Shown piece by piece: positions 48,802 through 56,443 of a stretch of DNA of 56,908 bases. The translations under genes and the position numbers were made by a program. This DNA is from Rhizomicrobium sp. (lineage in GTDB: Bacteria; Pseudomonadota; Alphaproteobacteria; Micropepsales; Micropepsaceae). Below the pieces are notes generated by a model. That model did not search any database. It was not told the origin of the DNA and saw only the letters and a program-made list of their open reading frames with translations. The DNA lies in NCBI GenBank assembly GCA_031291635.1, contig JARLIR010000166.1:1-56908 (forward strand), given 5' to 3'. Position 1 is the first letter of the stretch. Every line of letters starts with the position of its first letter.

Positions 48802-49199
48802 GGTATCTGCTCGACACCGCTGTCCTCAGCGATTTCGTGCGCGGTAATGCGGCCGTGATGGCGCAAATCCGTCAGCGTGCGCCAAGCGACCTTGCTGTCT
48901 CCGTCATCACGGAGCACGAAGTCGAATATGGTTTGCAGCGGGCACCTCATTTGCCTGCGCCTGTGGTGGAGGCGATGCGCGACCTCATGGGTGCCGTCAC
49001 GGTGCTTGCTTTGGAACGCGAGGACGCGCGCATGGCGGCGTCCATCCGCGCCCAACTCGCGGCGCAAGGAACCCCGCTTGGGGCTTATGATCTGTTGTTG
49101 GCAGCGACGGCGCTGCGCCATAACCTGATCATGGTCAGCCACAACACAAGCGAATTTTCGCGGCTGAGCGGTTTGCGGCTGGAAGATTGGCGCGGCTAA
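48798..49199 (+). CDS. vapC: PIN-domain ribonuclease toxin (VapC-like)
   Basis: 133 residues from a GTG overlapping the antitoxin stop (GTGA). The PIN acidic residues are all present: Asp6 (RYLLDTAVLSDFV), Glu41 (ITEHEVEYGL) and Asp98 (GAYDLLLAATAL), with the usual VSHNTSEFSRLSGL near the end. VapC toxins cleave specific tRNAs or rRNA. The pair is complete and looks active. Confidence 0.92.
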   Translation: MRYLLDTAVLSDFVRGNAAVMAQIRQRAPSDLAVSVITEHEVEYGLQRAPHLPAPVVEAMRDLMGAVTVLALEREDARMAASIRAQLAAQGTPLGAYDLLLAATALRHNLIMVSHNTSEFSRLSGLRLEDWRG

Positions 49200-49204
49200 C
49201 GCTG

Positions 49205-49465
49205 CTACTTCAAATGCCCGGCGGTGCGCAGGATATAACCCAGGACTTGGGCCACGGCTTTATACAGCGCTTCGGGAATTTCCTGATCGAGTTCCAGAGT
49301 CGAAAGCGCTTCGGCCAGCATGGGGTTTTCCTGCACCGGAATGCCGTGCTCTTTGGCCTTGTCGATGATGGCCTGACCCACGGGGCCACGGCCCGTCGCC
49401 ACCACCCGCGGGGCGTTGGGCTTTTCGTATTTCAGCGCGACGGCAATCTGGTTCGGCTTACTCAT
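49205..49465 (-). CDS. Stand-alone FlhB C-terminal domain protein
   Basis: 86 residues: MSKPNQIAVALKYEKPNAPR, VVATGRGPVGQAIIDKAKEH, then GIPVQENPMLAEALSTLELD. This is the cytoplasmic domain of FlhB/YscU export-switch proteins, without the membrane part. FlhB has NPTHYAVALKY at the self-cleavage site; here it reads PNQIAVALKY, so autocleavage is lost. It overlaps the FliK-like gene by 4 bases, which supports a joint role in switching export specificity at the flagellum. Confidence 0.88.
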   Translation of the reverse strand: MSKPNQIAVALKYEKPNAPRVVATGRGPVGQAIIDKAKEHGIPVQENPMLAEALSTLELDQEIPEALYKAVAQVLGYILRTAGHLK

Positions 49466-50502
49466 GGCCCGTAACCGCCGCGCTTCGGCTTGGCCGGAGC
49501 CGCAGATTGGAAGGCCAGATCACTTTCCAGCTCGGCCTCTTGCAGCGCGCCACTCAGCCAGCCTGCGTCTTGCTGTAATTTGTCGAGGCTTTCGGGCCGC
49601 TCCGCTGCGATGGTGACCCAAGCGTGGCCGCCGCTCAGCGCGAGATTGGCACGCACCGGGCCCAGCGGCTCGAGATTGACCGCAAGGCCGACACGCCAAA
49701 CCGGTTCGGGGGCTTCGGTGGAGGTGCTGCGGCCATCGCGTGCGATCACCAGTTGCGCCACGGCAGGGCCTTGCGGTGTCATCAACGGCACCTCGACCAT
49801 CCAGCGTTTGTCACTAGGATTTTGCGGATCGGGCAGGGAGGCGAGCTGCAGCAAATCCTGGCGCGCGAGTGCGGCTTCGCTGCCCGTGGCGAGCAGTTTG
49901 GCGGTCAGCGCTGCATCGGCGCCTTTGGGTAAAGTCGGCAGGGTGGCGGCTTGCGCAACGGGAACGCCGCCCCGCATCGGCGGCGGCACACTCGGGCCTT
50001 GATGTGGAACCTCGGCACCATCCGGCGCCGACTTCGCCGCCGCTTGGGCGGCTTGATTGAGTTTGCCGAGGCCGGATTTCAAATCATTGGGCGCCCCGCC
50101 TTTGGCCAGATCGGATTCGGTGAACAGCCCGGAGCTGGCGAGGGCGGTTTTGATATCAGCAGCAGAGGGCGGCTTATCCGTCGGCAGATGCATATCGACC
50201 AATTGCTGCACCGCCGATTGCAATGCCGGAGGCAGGCTGCCGCTGCTGACGGCGCGCAGCACATTGGCCATCAGATTGGCGAGTCCATCCTGTTTGACCA
50301 CGGCGCTCTGGCGCAGCGCCGTCATGGCGCTCTGCAAGGCTGCGGCGGGATCGGGCGGCGAGGCGGGAAGGGCTGGCGTCGCCGCCGCGGTTTGGCTGGC
50401 TGGCGTTGCGGCGCCTTGGGCCGCGCCACTGGGAGCCAAGGCGGGCAGGGGCGATGGAGCGATAGGGGCGATACTCAAGCGTCTTCCTCGGCCGGGCGGC
50501 AC
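49462..50502 (-). CDS. fliK: FliK-like flagellar hook-length control protein
   Basis: 346 residues from the GTG at 50502. A TTG at 50478 has a better ribosome site (gagga) and may be the true start (LSIAPIAPSPLPALAPSG). The first 230 residues are Ala/Pro/Gln-rich and low complexity, as in molecular-ruler proteins. The C-terminal part is a Flg_hook-type domain (KRWMVEVPLMTPQGPAVAQL, then GHAWVTIAAERPESLDKLQ). It is next to and overlapping the FlhB-like gene. No other flagellar genes are in the window. Confidence 0.75.
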   Translation of the reverse strand: MPPGRGRRLSIAPIAPSPLPALAPSGAAQGAATPASQTAAATPALPASPPDPAAALQSAMTALRQSAVVKQDGLANLMANVLRAVSSGSLPPALQSAVQQLVDMHLPTDKPPSAADIKTALASSGLFTESDLAKGGAPNDLKSGLGKLNQAAQAAAKSAPDGAEVPHQGPSVPPPMRGGVPVAQAATLPTLPKGADAALTAKLLATGSEAALARQDLLQLASLPDPQNPSDKRWMVEVPLMTPQGPAVAQLVIARDGRSTSTEAPEPVWRVGLAVNLEPLGPVRANLALSGGHAWVTIAAERPESLDKLQQDAGWLSGALQEAELESDLAFQSAAPAKPKRGGYGP

Positions 50503-50671
50503 CGAAATGAACGCTGCAACTGTGCGATAAAGTCCTTAACAACCCGGATTGCGGCGGCGAGCGCGCGTTAAGGTTGCTGCGGCCAAGTGTATGGAAACGC
50601 CGCAATCTCGCCGAATATCGCTTCGCGGGGACGGTATTGCCCACTAGGGTGCGCCCCGGAAGGAAGCCTTC

Positions 50672-51202
50672 ATGCGATCATCTGTGTTCGGCATTGCGTT
50701 GATCGGCCTTGCGGCCGTGGGATTGGCAGCGTGTGGCGGCGGTCGCAAAGAGCCTCCTGGTCCGCCGCGCGCCGAGGAATGGCACGCTCCGATCAGCATC
50801 TTGCGCCACTTCGCCGGGCCTGATGGCGGTCTCACCCGCAAGCAACTGGAAGAAGGTCTGCGCCGCGATTTCAACGCCGCCGATACGAACCACGACGGTG
50901 TGCTGCAGCCTGATGAGATGCGTGCCGTCAATCAGCAACGCTGGATGGAAGATCAGTCCGCGATTTCGCCGCTGCAGGATTGGAACGGCGATGGCGTCAT
51001 CGATTTCAATGAGTTTTCCGCTACCGCGCGCGCCCTGTTCAACGAAGCGGACCGCGACGGCAAGGGCGTGATCACGGCGGAGCAGCTGCGGATGAGAAAA
51101 CCGGGCGCGGATACCACGCCCGCCAAAAGCGACCCTGAACAAGGTGGCCAGCCGCGCAAACGCCGTGGCGGCCAGCCGCAGGGCGGCGGGCCAGGGGGCT
51201 GA
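50672..51202 (+). CDS. EF-hand calcium-binding lipoprotein
   Basis: 176 residues. The lipoprotein signal peptide MRSSVFGIALIGLAAVGLAA ends at Cys21 (LAAC). Three EF-hand loops follow: DTNHDGVLQPDE (71-82), DWNGDGVIDFNE (103-114) and a third, DRDGKGVITAEQ (127-138), whose last position is Gln rather than Glu and is probably weak. The C-terminus is Gly/Arg/Gln-rich. It is probably an envelope calcium sensor or buffer; role unknown. Confidence 0.88.
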   Translation: MRSSVFGIALIGLAAVGLAACGGGRKEPPGPPRAEEWHAPISILRHFAGPDGGLTRKQLEEGLRRDFNAADTNHDGVLQPDEMRAVNQQRWMEDQSAISPLQDWNGDGVIDFNEFSATARALFNEADRDGKGVITAEQLRMRKPGADTTPAKSDPEQGGQPRKRRGGQPQGGGPGG

Positions 51203-51270
51203 AAACAAGGCCTTTTCCCGCTTGACCACAAAAAAAACGCGGACTGGACAAAAAGCGCCTAATCCCCTGC

Positions 51271-51299
51271 TTGACTTGGCAAAGCCTGGGCCCTACATC
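51271..51299 (+). promoter_or_regulatory. Housekeeping promoter of tRNA-Asp
   Basis: TTGACT (51271-51276), 17 bases, TACATC (51294-51299), 39 bases before the tRNA. The spacing and position suit a sigma-70 type promoter. Confidence 0.5.
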
Positions 51300-51338
51300 C
51301 ACCCTCCTTTCGCGGGACAGCCCGTCGAAAACGCCCGC

Positions 51339-51415
51339 GGGGGCGTAGCTCAGTTGGTTAGAGTGACGGCCTGTCACGCCGTAGGTCGCGGGTTCGAGCC
51401 CCGTCGCTCCCGCCA
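51339..51415 (+). tRNA. tRNA-Asp (GUC)
   Basis: 77 bases with an encoded CCA end. Acceptor gggggcg pairs with cgctccc (one G-T), the anticodon loop reads ctGTCac (51373-51375), and the T arm has gttcgag. The gene is also the attachment site of the element to its right: the integrase reads into it from the other strand and the copy of tRNA is intact. Confidence 0.97.
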
Positions 51416-52599
51416 TCAACCTCTTGATTTTCTTGAGGTTGGTGATTATTGGGGCCAGTTCGGGGCCAATTCACGCCAAAGGCGGCGTTGAGTTTGGCCC
51501 GCTCGGCCCCTTTATCGGCGCCATCAATCCATTTGGCATAGTGCTTAAGCAGCATCGACGTATCTTTGTGGCCGAGCTGTCGGGCGATGTAAGCGAGGTT
51601 CACACCCGCCATCAGGCCCACCGTCGCGTAAGTATGTCGCGTGTTGTAGGCGCGCCTCCGCCGGATCCCCAGGGCCTTCAGGACGGGATAGAAGAACTCC
51701 TCCCGCTGCTTGCGGTCGCTGGTCCACGGGCGCCCATCGGGGTCTGCGAAAATCGTCGCGTCGGCGCCTTTCAAGAAAGTGTGTTTCTTCATGACCGCGA
51801 GCGCGGCCATCGCGCGGTCATTCAAGTCCACATCCCGCGCATGATGGGTCTTGGTGTCCTTGACCTGGTGGCGCACCCGGGCGTTGACGATTTTCACCAT
51901 CCGGCGCCGCCAATCGACGTTGCCCCAACGCAAAGCAATCTGCTCACTGGTTCGAAGGCCCGTGTTGAAGGCGAACTCGTAATAGGCCCACACGACCTCG
52001 GGTGTGCGCTCGGCCATACGCGTGACGATCACCTCCATCTCATCGGGCTCGAACGGATCGATGTCGGCGCGCTGGTGCTTGCGGTTGTGCACTTTGTCGG
52101 TCGGAGGTTGCTCGATATAGCCATCAGCTTCGGCGGCCGCAAAGAGGCCCCGCAGCGCGATCAGTAGATTGTTCGTGGTTTTGGCGCTGGGGGTCTTGGC
52201 CTTTTCGGCAACACCCTTGGCAACATCGGTGTGCTTGATTTCGTCAAGCCGCTTTCCGACGAAAGTCGGCGACCAGAAATTCTCCAGAGTGGTGCGATAC
52301 CCGTCCGCCGTCGACTTTTCACAGGTCAGCGTCGCAAGCCACGTCTTCACATAGTCCGCAAAGAGTGGGATTTCTCTTTTTTGGGCGTCGACAGACTTTG
52401 GGAAAGTTGTGGCATAATCGAACACGCCGAGTTCAATCTCTTGACGTATCTTCGCGGCCATCTTGGTCGCAGCTTTGATGTTTGCCGGGGTAGGGGGAAG
52501 ATCAATTGTCTCCAAACAGCGCTTGCCGCCATAGGTAAACCGAATTCGCAAGCAGTGCTTACGAACCTCTACGCCTGTGCCTCTCTTCCCTCGACCCAT
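51358..52599 (-). CDS. int: Tyrosine recombinase/integrase
   Basis: 413 residues from the ATG at 52599 (MGRGKRGTGVEVRKHCLRIR); the longer frame to 52692 runs through the excisionase-like gene. An N-terminal arm-binding domain (DUF3596-like) is followed by a SAM-like core-binding domain (DYVKTWLATLTCEKSTADGY). The catalytic domain has the first Arg in FNTGLRTSEQIALRWGNVDW, the RH pair in AYNTRHTYATVGLMAG, the second His in ARQLGHKDTSMLLKHY and the Tyr in HYAKW. The last 19 or so residues, ending DGARTRDLRRDRPSL, are read antisense from the tRNA gene, and the stop lies in its D-loop. The integrase therefore uses a stop given by the target site. Confidence 0.93.
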   Translation of the reverse strand: MGRGKRGTGVEVRKHCLRIRFTYGGKRCLETIDLPPTPANIKAATKMAAKIRQEIELGVFDYATTFPKSVDAQKREIPLFADYVKTWLATLTCEKSTADGYRTTLENFWSPTFVGKRLDEIKHTDVAKGVAEKAKTPSAKTTNNLLIALRGLFAAAEADGYIEQPPTDKVHNRKHQRADIDPFEPDEMEVIVTRMAERTPEVVWAYYEFAFNTGLRTSEQIALRWGNVDWRRRMVKIVNARVRHQVKDTKTHHARDVDLNDRAMAALAVMKKHTFLKGADATIFADPDGRPWTSDRKQREEFFYPVLKALGIRRRRAYNTRHTYATVGLMAGVNLAYIARQLGHKDTSMLLKHYAKWIDGADKGAERAKLNAAFGVNWPRTGPNNHQPQENQEVDGGSDGARTRDLRRDRPSL

Positions 52600-52850
52600 C
52601 GCTGATACCCCAGCAAATCTACAAGTATCGCTCCGTCCGGTGCCCGTCTCCACAGTCTGCCTTCGAGCCAGACGCCTTCCGCAATCTTGCACCGAACAGC
52701 CTTGTCGGTATAGCCGGTAAGCTCAACGAATTTGTTGATGCGCACATAGCGTGAGCTAAGCGCAACATAACCTGCCGCATCCTCATTTGTTTGCGGCCGC
52801 TGAGTCATTTGTGGTCTATAAACTGAAGAACGTGCCAATTGAATTCTCAT
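52569..52850 (-). CDS. Excisionase-like small DNA-binding protein
   Basis: 93 residues from 52850; an ATG at 52808 (MTQRPQTNEDAAG) is possible. The core RYVRINKFVELTGYTDKAVR, then CKIAEGVWLEGRLWRRAPDG, is a winged-helix excisionase/AlpA-type fold with a DxxGYQRWVEG end. Its 3' end overlaps the integrase start by 31 bases. Such proteins direct the integrase toward excision. Confidence 0.78.
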   Translation of the reverse strand: MRIQLARSSVYRPQMTQRPQTNEDAAGYVALSSRYVRINKFVELTGYTDKAVRCKIAEGVWLEGRLWRRAPDGAILVDLLGYQRWVEGREAQA

Positions 52851-53135
52851 GGTGGTGCGGGTTCATGGTGCCAACGTGAACGTGAGCGAGAGATAATCAA
52901 AGTCCCTTAAAAGGGCCTTCAGCGAATTGGATATCGCGGGATAGATAAAGGACGAAGGCGCCGCACGATCAGAATGTGTTGTCAACATTCGGTCTCCGCA
53001 AAGACCATAACCCGTGCCGAAGTGTGACTTGGCGGAAGGGCTCTCGCGCGTTTTACTGGCGTTGGATCTCGGCTAACGACTAAATTCATTTCTGCGATGC
53101 GAGCGAGGAGGGCAATCGCGAAGGAAGGACATCGC

Positions 53136-54047
53136 ATGCGTACTATGCGAAACACGTCAATCGATTTGGATTCTCTTCGGTATTTTTCCGCTACAGCAAG
53201 CGCTGGCAACTTCGGTCGCGCCGCCATTCACCTCGGTGTACAGACCTCGACGGTGAGCCGCAGGATTTCGCAGCTGGAGGATCAGCTTGGGCTGACCCTT
53301 TTCGAGCGTGGACATTTTGGTATTCGCCTGACCAGCGGCGGTCGCAGTGTCATGGTCCATGTCCGGCGCGCACTTGCCGATCTTGACGCGGTAAGGTCCT
53401 CGGCCCAAAGCAATGCGAACGGACACGTCGGCCAGATACGGCTCGGTATACGTATGCCGCCCATTGGCAAACCGCTGCAGGCGCTTCTGGAGCATTGGCG
53501 TGATCGGTTTCCCGGAGCAGATGTCATCCTTTACGAGATGAATGAGCGGGACATTCAGGCGGGAATCGAAGAGCGCCGGATTGATGCGGCTCTTATGGCT
53601 AAGCACACGCTGTGGCCTCACGCAGTTACCGAGCCCATCTATCGTGAGCCCGTCTTGCTCGCGCTACCCAAGACCCATCCCTTGAGGTCACGCAAAATCA
53701 TTAAGTGGGGCCACTTGCGCGATCAGACATTCCTGGTTCAGGGCTGGGACGAAAGCCAATCGGCCCGCGAGTTCTACGTGTCTTTTCTTGGGGGCGGTGT
53801 AAACTATCAGGCTCATGCTGCGAGCAAGCAATCGGTGTTGGCGTTGGTCGGTGCAGGGTTCGGCATGACCTTGGTGACCAAGAGCCAGGCCGAGGTGCGG
53901 TTTCCGGGGGTGGTGTATAGGCCAGTCACTGAGAAGAATGCCTTCCTCGAGGTGGACATCGTTTGGGCGCCCGAGAACAAAGAAGCCGTGGTCGGCCGAT
54001 TCGTAGCGTTTATGCGCGACGAAGCCCGTTCACGGCGCTTTACCTGA
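53136..54047 (+). CDS. LysR-family transcriptional regulator
   Basis: 303 residues from the ATG at 53136, which has a ribosome site (aagga); the frame opens at 53097. The N-terminal helix-turn-helix is IDLDSLRYFSATASAGNFGR, AAIHLGVQTSTVSRRISQLE, DQLGLTLFERG. The C-terminal effector domain follows. LysR genes convergent with DUF2274-trbI-trbG are a regular part of this family of alphaproteobacterial conjugative elements. It probably controls transfer or cargo. It overlaps the DUF2274 gene tail to tail by 18 bases. Confidence 0.92.
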   Translation: MRTMRNTSIDLDSLRYFSATASAGNFGRAAIHLGVQTSTVSRRISQLEDQLGLTLFERGHFGIRLTSGGRSVMVHVRRALADLDAVRSSAQSNANGHVGQIRLGIRMPPIGKPLQALLEHWRDRFPGADVILYEMNERDIQAGIEERRIDAALMAKHTLWPHAVTEPIYREPVLLALPKTHPLRSRKIIKWGHLRDQTFLVQGWDESQSAREFYVSFLGGGVNYQAHAASKQSVLALVGAGFGMTLVTKSQAEVRFPGVVYRPVTEKNAFLEVDIVWAPENKEAVVGRFVAFMRDEARSRRFT

Positions 54048-54287
54048 TGGCGGGCTCGTCTTTGGTTTCTCATTCCCGCGGCGGAATTTCGCAAAGCCGC
54101 GATCGGTCGCCATGAACCGCTGCAACATCGGCGCAACGAGCTTTGCCGGCTCTAACGCTTGCTGGCCCATTTCCGTTGCGTGAGCCTCGGCATAACTAAG
54201 AAGATCACGATGAACCGCCGCCGGCAGCTCGATGGTCAGGCGCACGGGCTTATCGCTTTCGATGGTGCCGAGCTTTAGTTTTGCCAT
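54030..54287 (-). CDS. DUF2274 protein of the conjugation operon
   Basis: 85 residues: MAKLKLGTIESDKPVRLTIE, LPAAVHRDLLSYAEAHATEM, then a tail FMATDRGFAKFRR. It looks like an RHH-type small protein (DUF2274) that follows trbI in trb operons. It starts 11 bases after the trbI stop. Confidence 0.88.
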   Translation of the reverse strand: MAKLKLGTIESDKPVRLTIELPAAVHRDLLSYAEAHATEMGQQALEPAKLVAPMLQRFMATDRGFAKFRRGNEKPKTSPPSGKAP

Positions 54288-54507
54288 TTATGTCTCCGCT
54301 AGGCGTGATAGGGCTCTAGGATCAGATCGCGGGTCACCAGCACATTGACGGGGAAGCCCGGACGAATGGTGATTGTTGGCTGCACGTTGAGAGAGCGGCT
54401 CACCACTTGTTCACCGGCTTGGCTAAAGTTCTGTGAAGCGCCTTGACGGATGGCCTGAGCGAGATTGTTCTCGCTGTTGCTCGTTCCAGCCTCCGAGCCG
54501 ACACTTA

Positions 54508-54526
54508 GAGCCGATCCAAGAAGTTG
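54508..54526 (+). repeat. IS left terminal inverted repeat
   Basis: gagccgatccaagaagttg, matching the complement of the right end over all 19 bases. Beyond this the two ends diverge. Confidence 0.92.
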
Positions 54527-54588
54527 TTGTGTCCCGAGAATCGGATGTGATTCTGTAGTTGGCGGTGATTCTTTTGGGAGTGCCGCCA

Positions 54589-55433
54589 ATGTGGAAGCCT
54601 GAGCATCGCAAAGCCGCGTGCCGGAAGGGACTTCGTTACGACAGCGACATGACGGACGCAGAATGGGCGTTGATCGAACGGCTCATCCCGGCGTCCAAGC
54701 GTGGCGGTCGCAAGCGCGACGTGAACGTCCGCGAGGTTCTCAACGCGATCTTCTATGTGCTGTGGACGGGCTGCCAATGGAAGGCGCTGCCGAAGGATTT
54801 ACCGCCCAAGAGCACAGTGCATTGGTACCTCATGTTGTGGAACTGGGACGGTACGCTGGAACGGATTCACCACGCCCTTTACGTGGCTGTGCGCGAGCAG
54901 GAAGGACGCGAGGCAAGCCCCACCGCGGCCATCATCGACAGCCAGAGCGCCAAGGGTGCTCCCAAAGGGGGGCTTTTATCGATCCGCAAGGCTTCGACGC
55001 GGGCAAGAAGGTCACGGGGCGCAAGCGCCATATCCTCGTCGATACGCTCGGCCTGCTATTGAGCGTAGCCGTTCACGCCGCTGACATCCAGGATCGCGAC
55101 GGTGCCGCGCTGGTTCTGACCAAGCGAACGCGGGCGTTGTTTCCGTTCATCCAGCGCATCTTCGCCGATGGTGGCTATCAAGGGCCGCGTGTGGCGCAAG
55201 CCGCCGCCAACACAGGCAGTTGGATCGTTCAGATCGTTAAACGCAACGAACTGCACAAATTCGTGGTTATCCCGAAGCGCTGGATTGTCGAACGAACGTT
55301 GGCCTGGATAAGCCGCAACCGGCGCCTGGCCCGCGATTTCGAACGCTACACTTCAACCGTCGCCGCGTTCGTCCGCCTCGCCATGATCAAGATCATGCTG
55401 CGACGCTTGACCAAGTCATCTGATTGCGCCTGA
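54589..55433 (+). CDS. IS5-family transposase made by -1 frameshifting
   Basis: The ATG at 54589 (MWKPEHRKAACRKGLRYDSD) follows gggag. The first frame runs with YDSDMTDAEWALIERLIPAS and WTGCQWKALPKDLP to the first catalytic Asp in AAIIDSQSAKGAPKGG. Within the run of six G (54967-54972) a -1 shift is needed to continue as AFIDPQGFDAGKKVTGRKRH, FADGGYQGP (second Asp) and KRWIVERTLAWISRNRRLAR (Glu), ending at 55433. The fused product has 281 residues. A G6 slip site at the end of the first frame is typical of programmed frameshifting in this IS group, so I do not call it dead. Confidence 0.87.
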
Positions 55434-55437
55434 ATCC

Positions 55438-55456
55438 CAACTTCTTGGATCGGCTC
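55438..55456 (-). repeat. IS right terminal inverted repeat
   Basis: caacttcttggatcggctc, the complement of the left repeat, with TTA directly outside. Confidence 0.92.
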
Positions 55457-56443
55457 TTAGAACCGTCGACAATACGGCGGCCTTGAATAGCGCGCCCCAG
55501 TGATTGTCGACTTCGTCTTCCAGACCGGCATAGCCTTCGGTATCGATTCCGGGTTGACGCTCGAGCATGACGGACCGTCCATTCGGCAGAATGAGACGGT
55601 TCCACACCAGGAGCGCGCGCGATTGACCGAAGCTCACTTGTGCGTCGTACTGGCCGATAAGCCGGGCGCCCTGTGGTATCAGCAGTATCCTGCCCGTCGG
55701 ACGATCGTAGGTATTTTGCGTCACTTGCGCCGTCACTTCTCCTGGCAGATCGGACCTCAACCCCGTGATCAGCGCCGCCGGAATTATCGCGCCAGATTGT
55801 AAGACGTAGGGACTGGGCGCGGCCTCAATGCGGTCCGAACTCTGTGTTTGATGATCCGTCGGCGCGTTGAGGAAGGCGAGCTTGTGATCAGAAAGCTCGC
55901 TGTTGCTGGGCGTAGCAGGCGCCGGTACACCCGGAGCGCTTCCATTCGTTGGGATCGCAGGCGCGGGTGGCGATGCGCCTTGACCCGTGTTGGCCGTCGC
56001 AAAAAGGTGGCTGGTGCGTGCCGCATCGTATTCTTGAACGAGGCGCTGCTGCTGCGAGCTTTCGGCTCCTGGAACAGCCATGCCGGGGACTGGCGCGCCT
56101 GCATTGAGGATCGGTTTGCCGAGGTCGCCAGGAAGCGGCGGTCCCAGTTTGGGCGCGTTACGCGGCAACCCCGTGTAGTCGCGAGGCAGAGTGGCGAGGC
56201 CATCGGGTGCTGTTCGGCTGGTGGTGTTGACAAGTTCGGGCGGCTTCTTCTGAGTGTGTGGAATGAGCGCAAAGAAGGCTGCACCGGCAATGCCGATGGC
56301 GGCGACGGTTCCAAGACCCAGCAACACCTTGCGCGACAAACGCGTCACCGGCGAGCGCTCAGGATGCAGGCGCATTTCACGAGTATGCGCTGGAGTGAGC
56401 CGATCTTGTTCGGCATCCGGAGCGGGCTTGATTGGCTGATCGC

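Larger units (their letters stand above)
54508..55456 (+). mobile_element. IS5-family insertion sequence, 949 bp
   Basis: Bounded by 19-bp terminal inverted repeats (gagccgatccaagaagttg at 54508-54526, and its complement at 55438-55456) and a TTA duplication (54505-54507, 55457-55459). It carries one transposase in two frames. Length, DDE protein and TTA target fit the IS427-type group of IS5. Its insertion point in trbI can be reversed perfectly on paper, so it is recent. Confidence 0.93.

Noticed and set aside
54589..55433. Transposase considered as a frameshifted pseudogene
   Set aside because: The frame change lies exactly in a run of six G between catalytic residues, as in IS groups that use programmed frameshifting, and the rest is intact.
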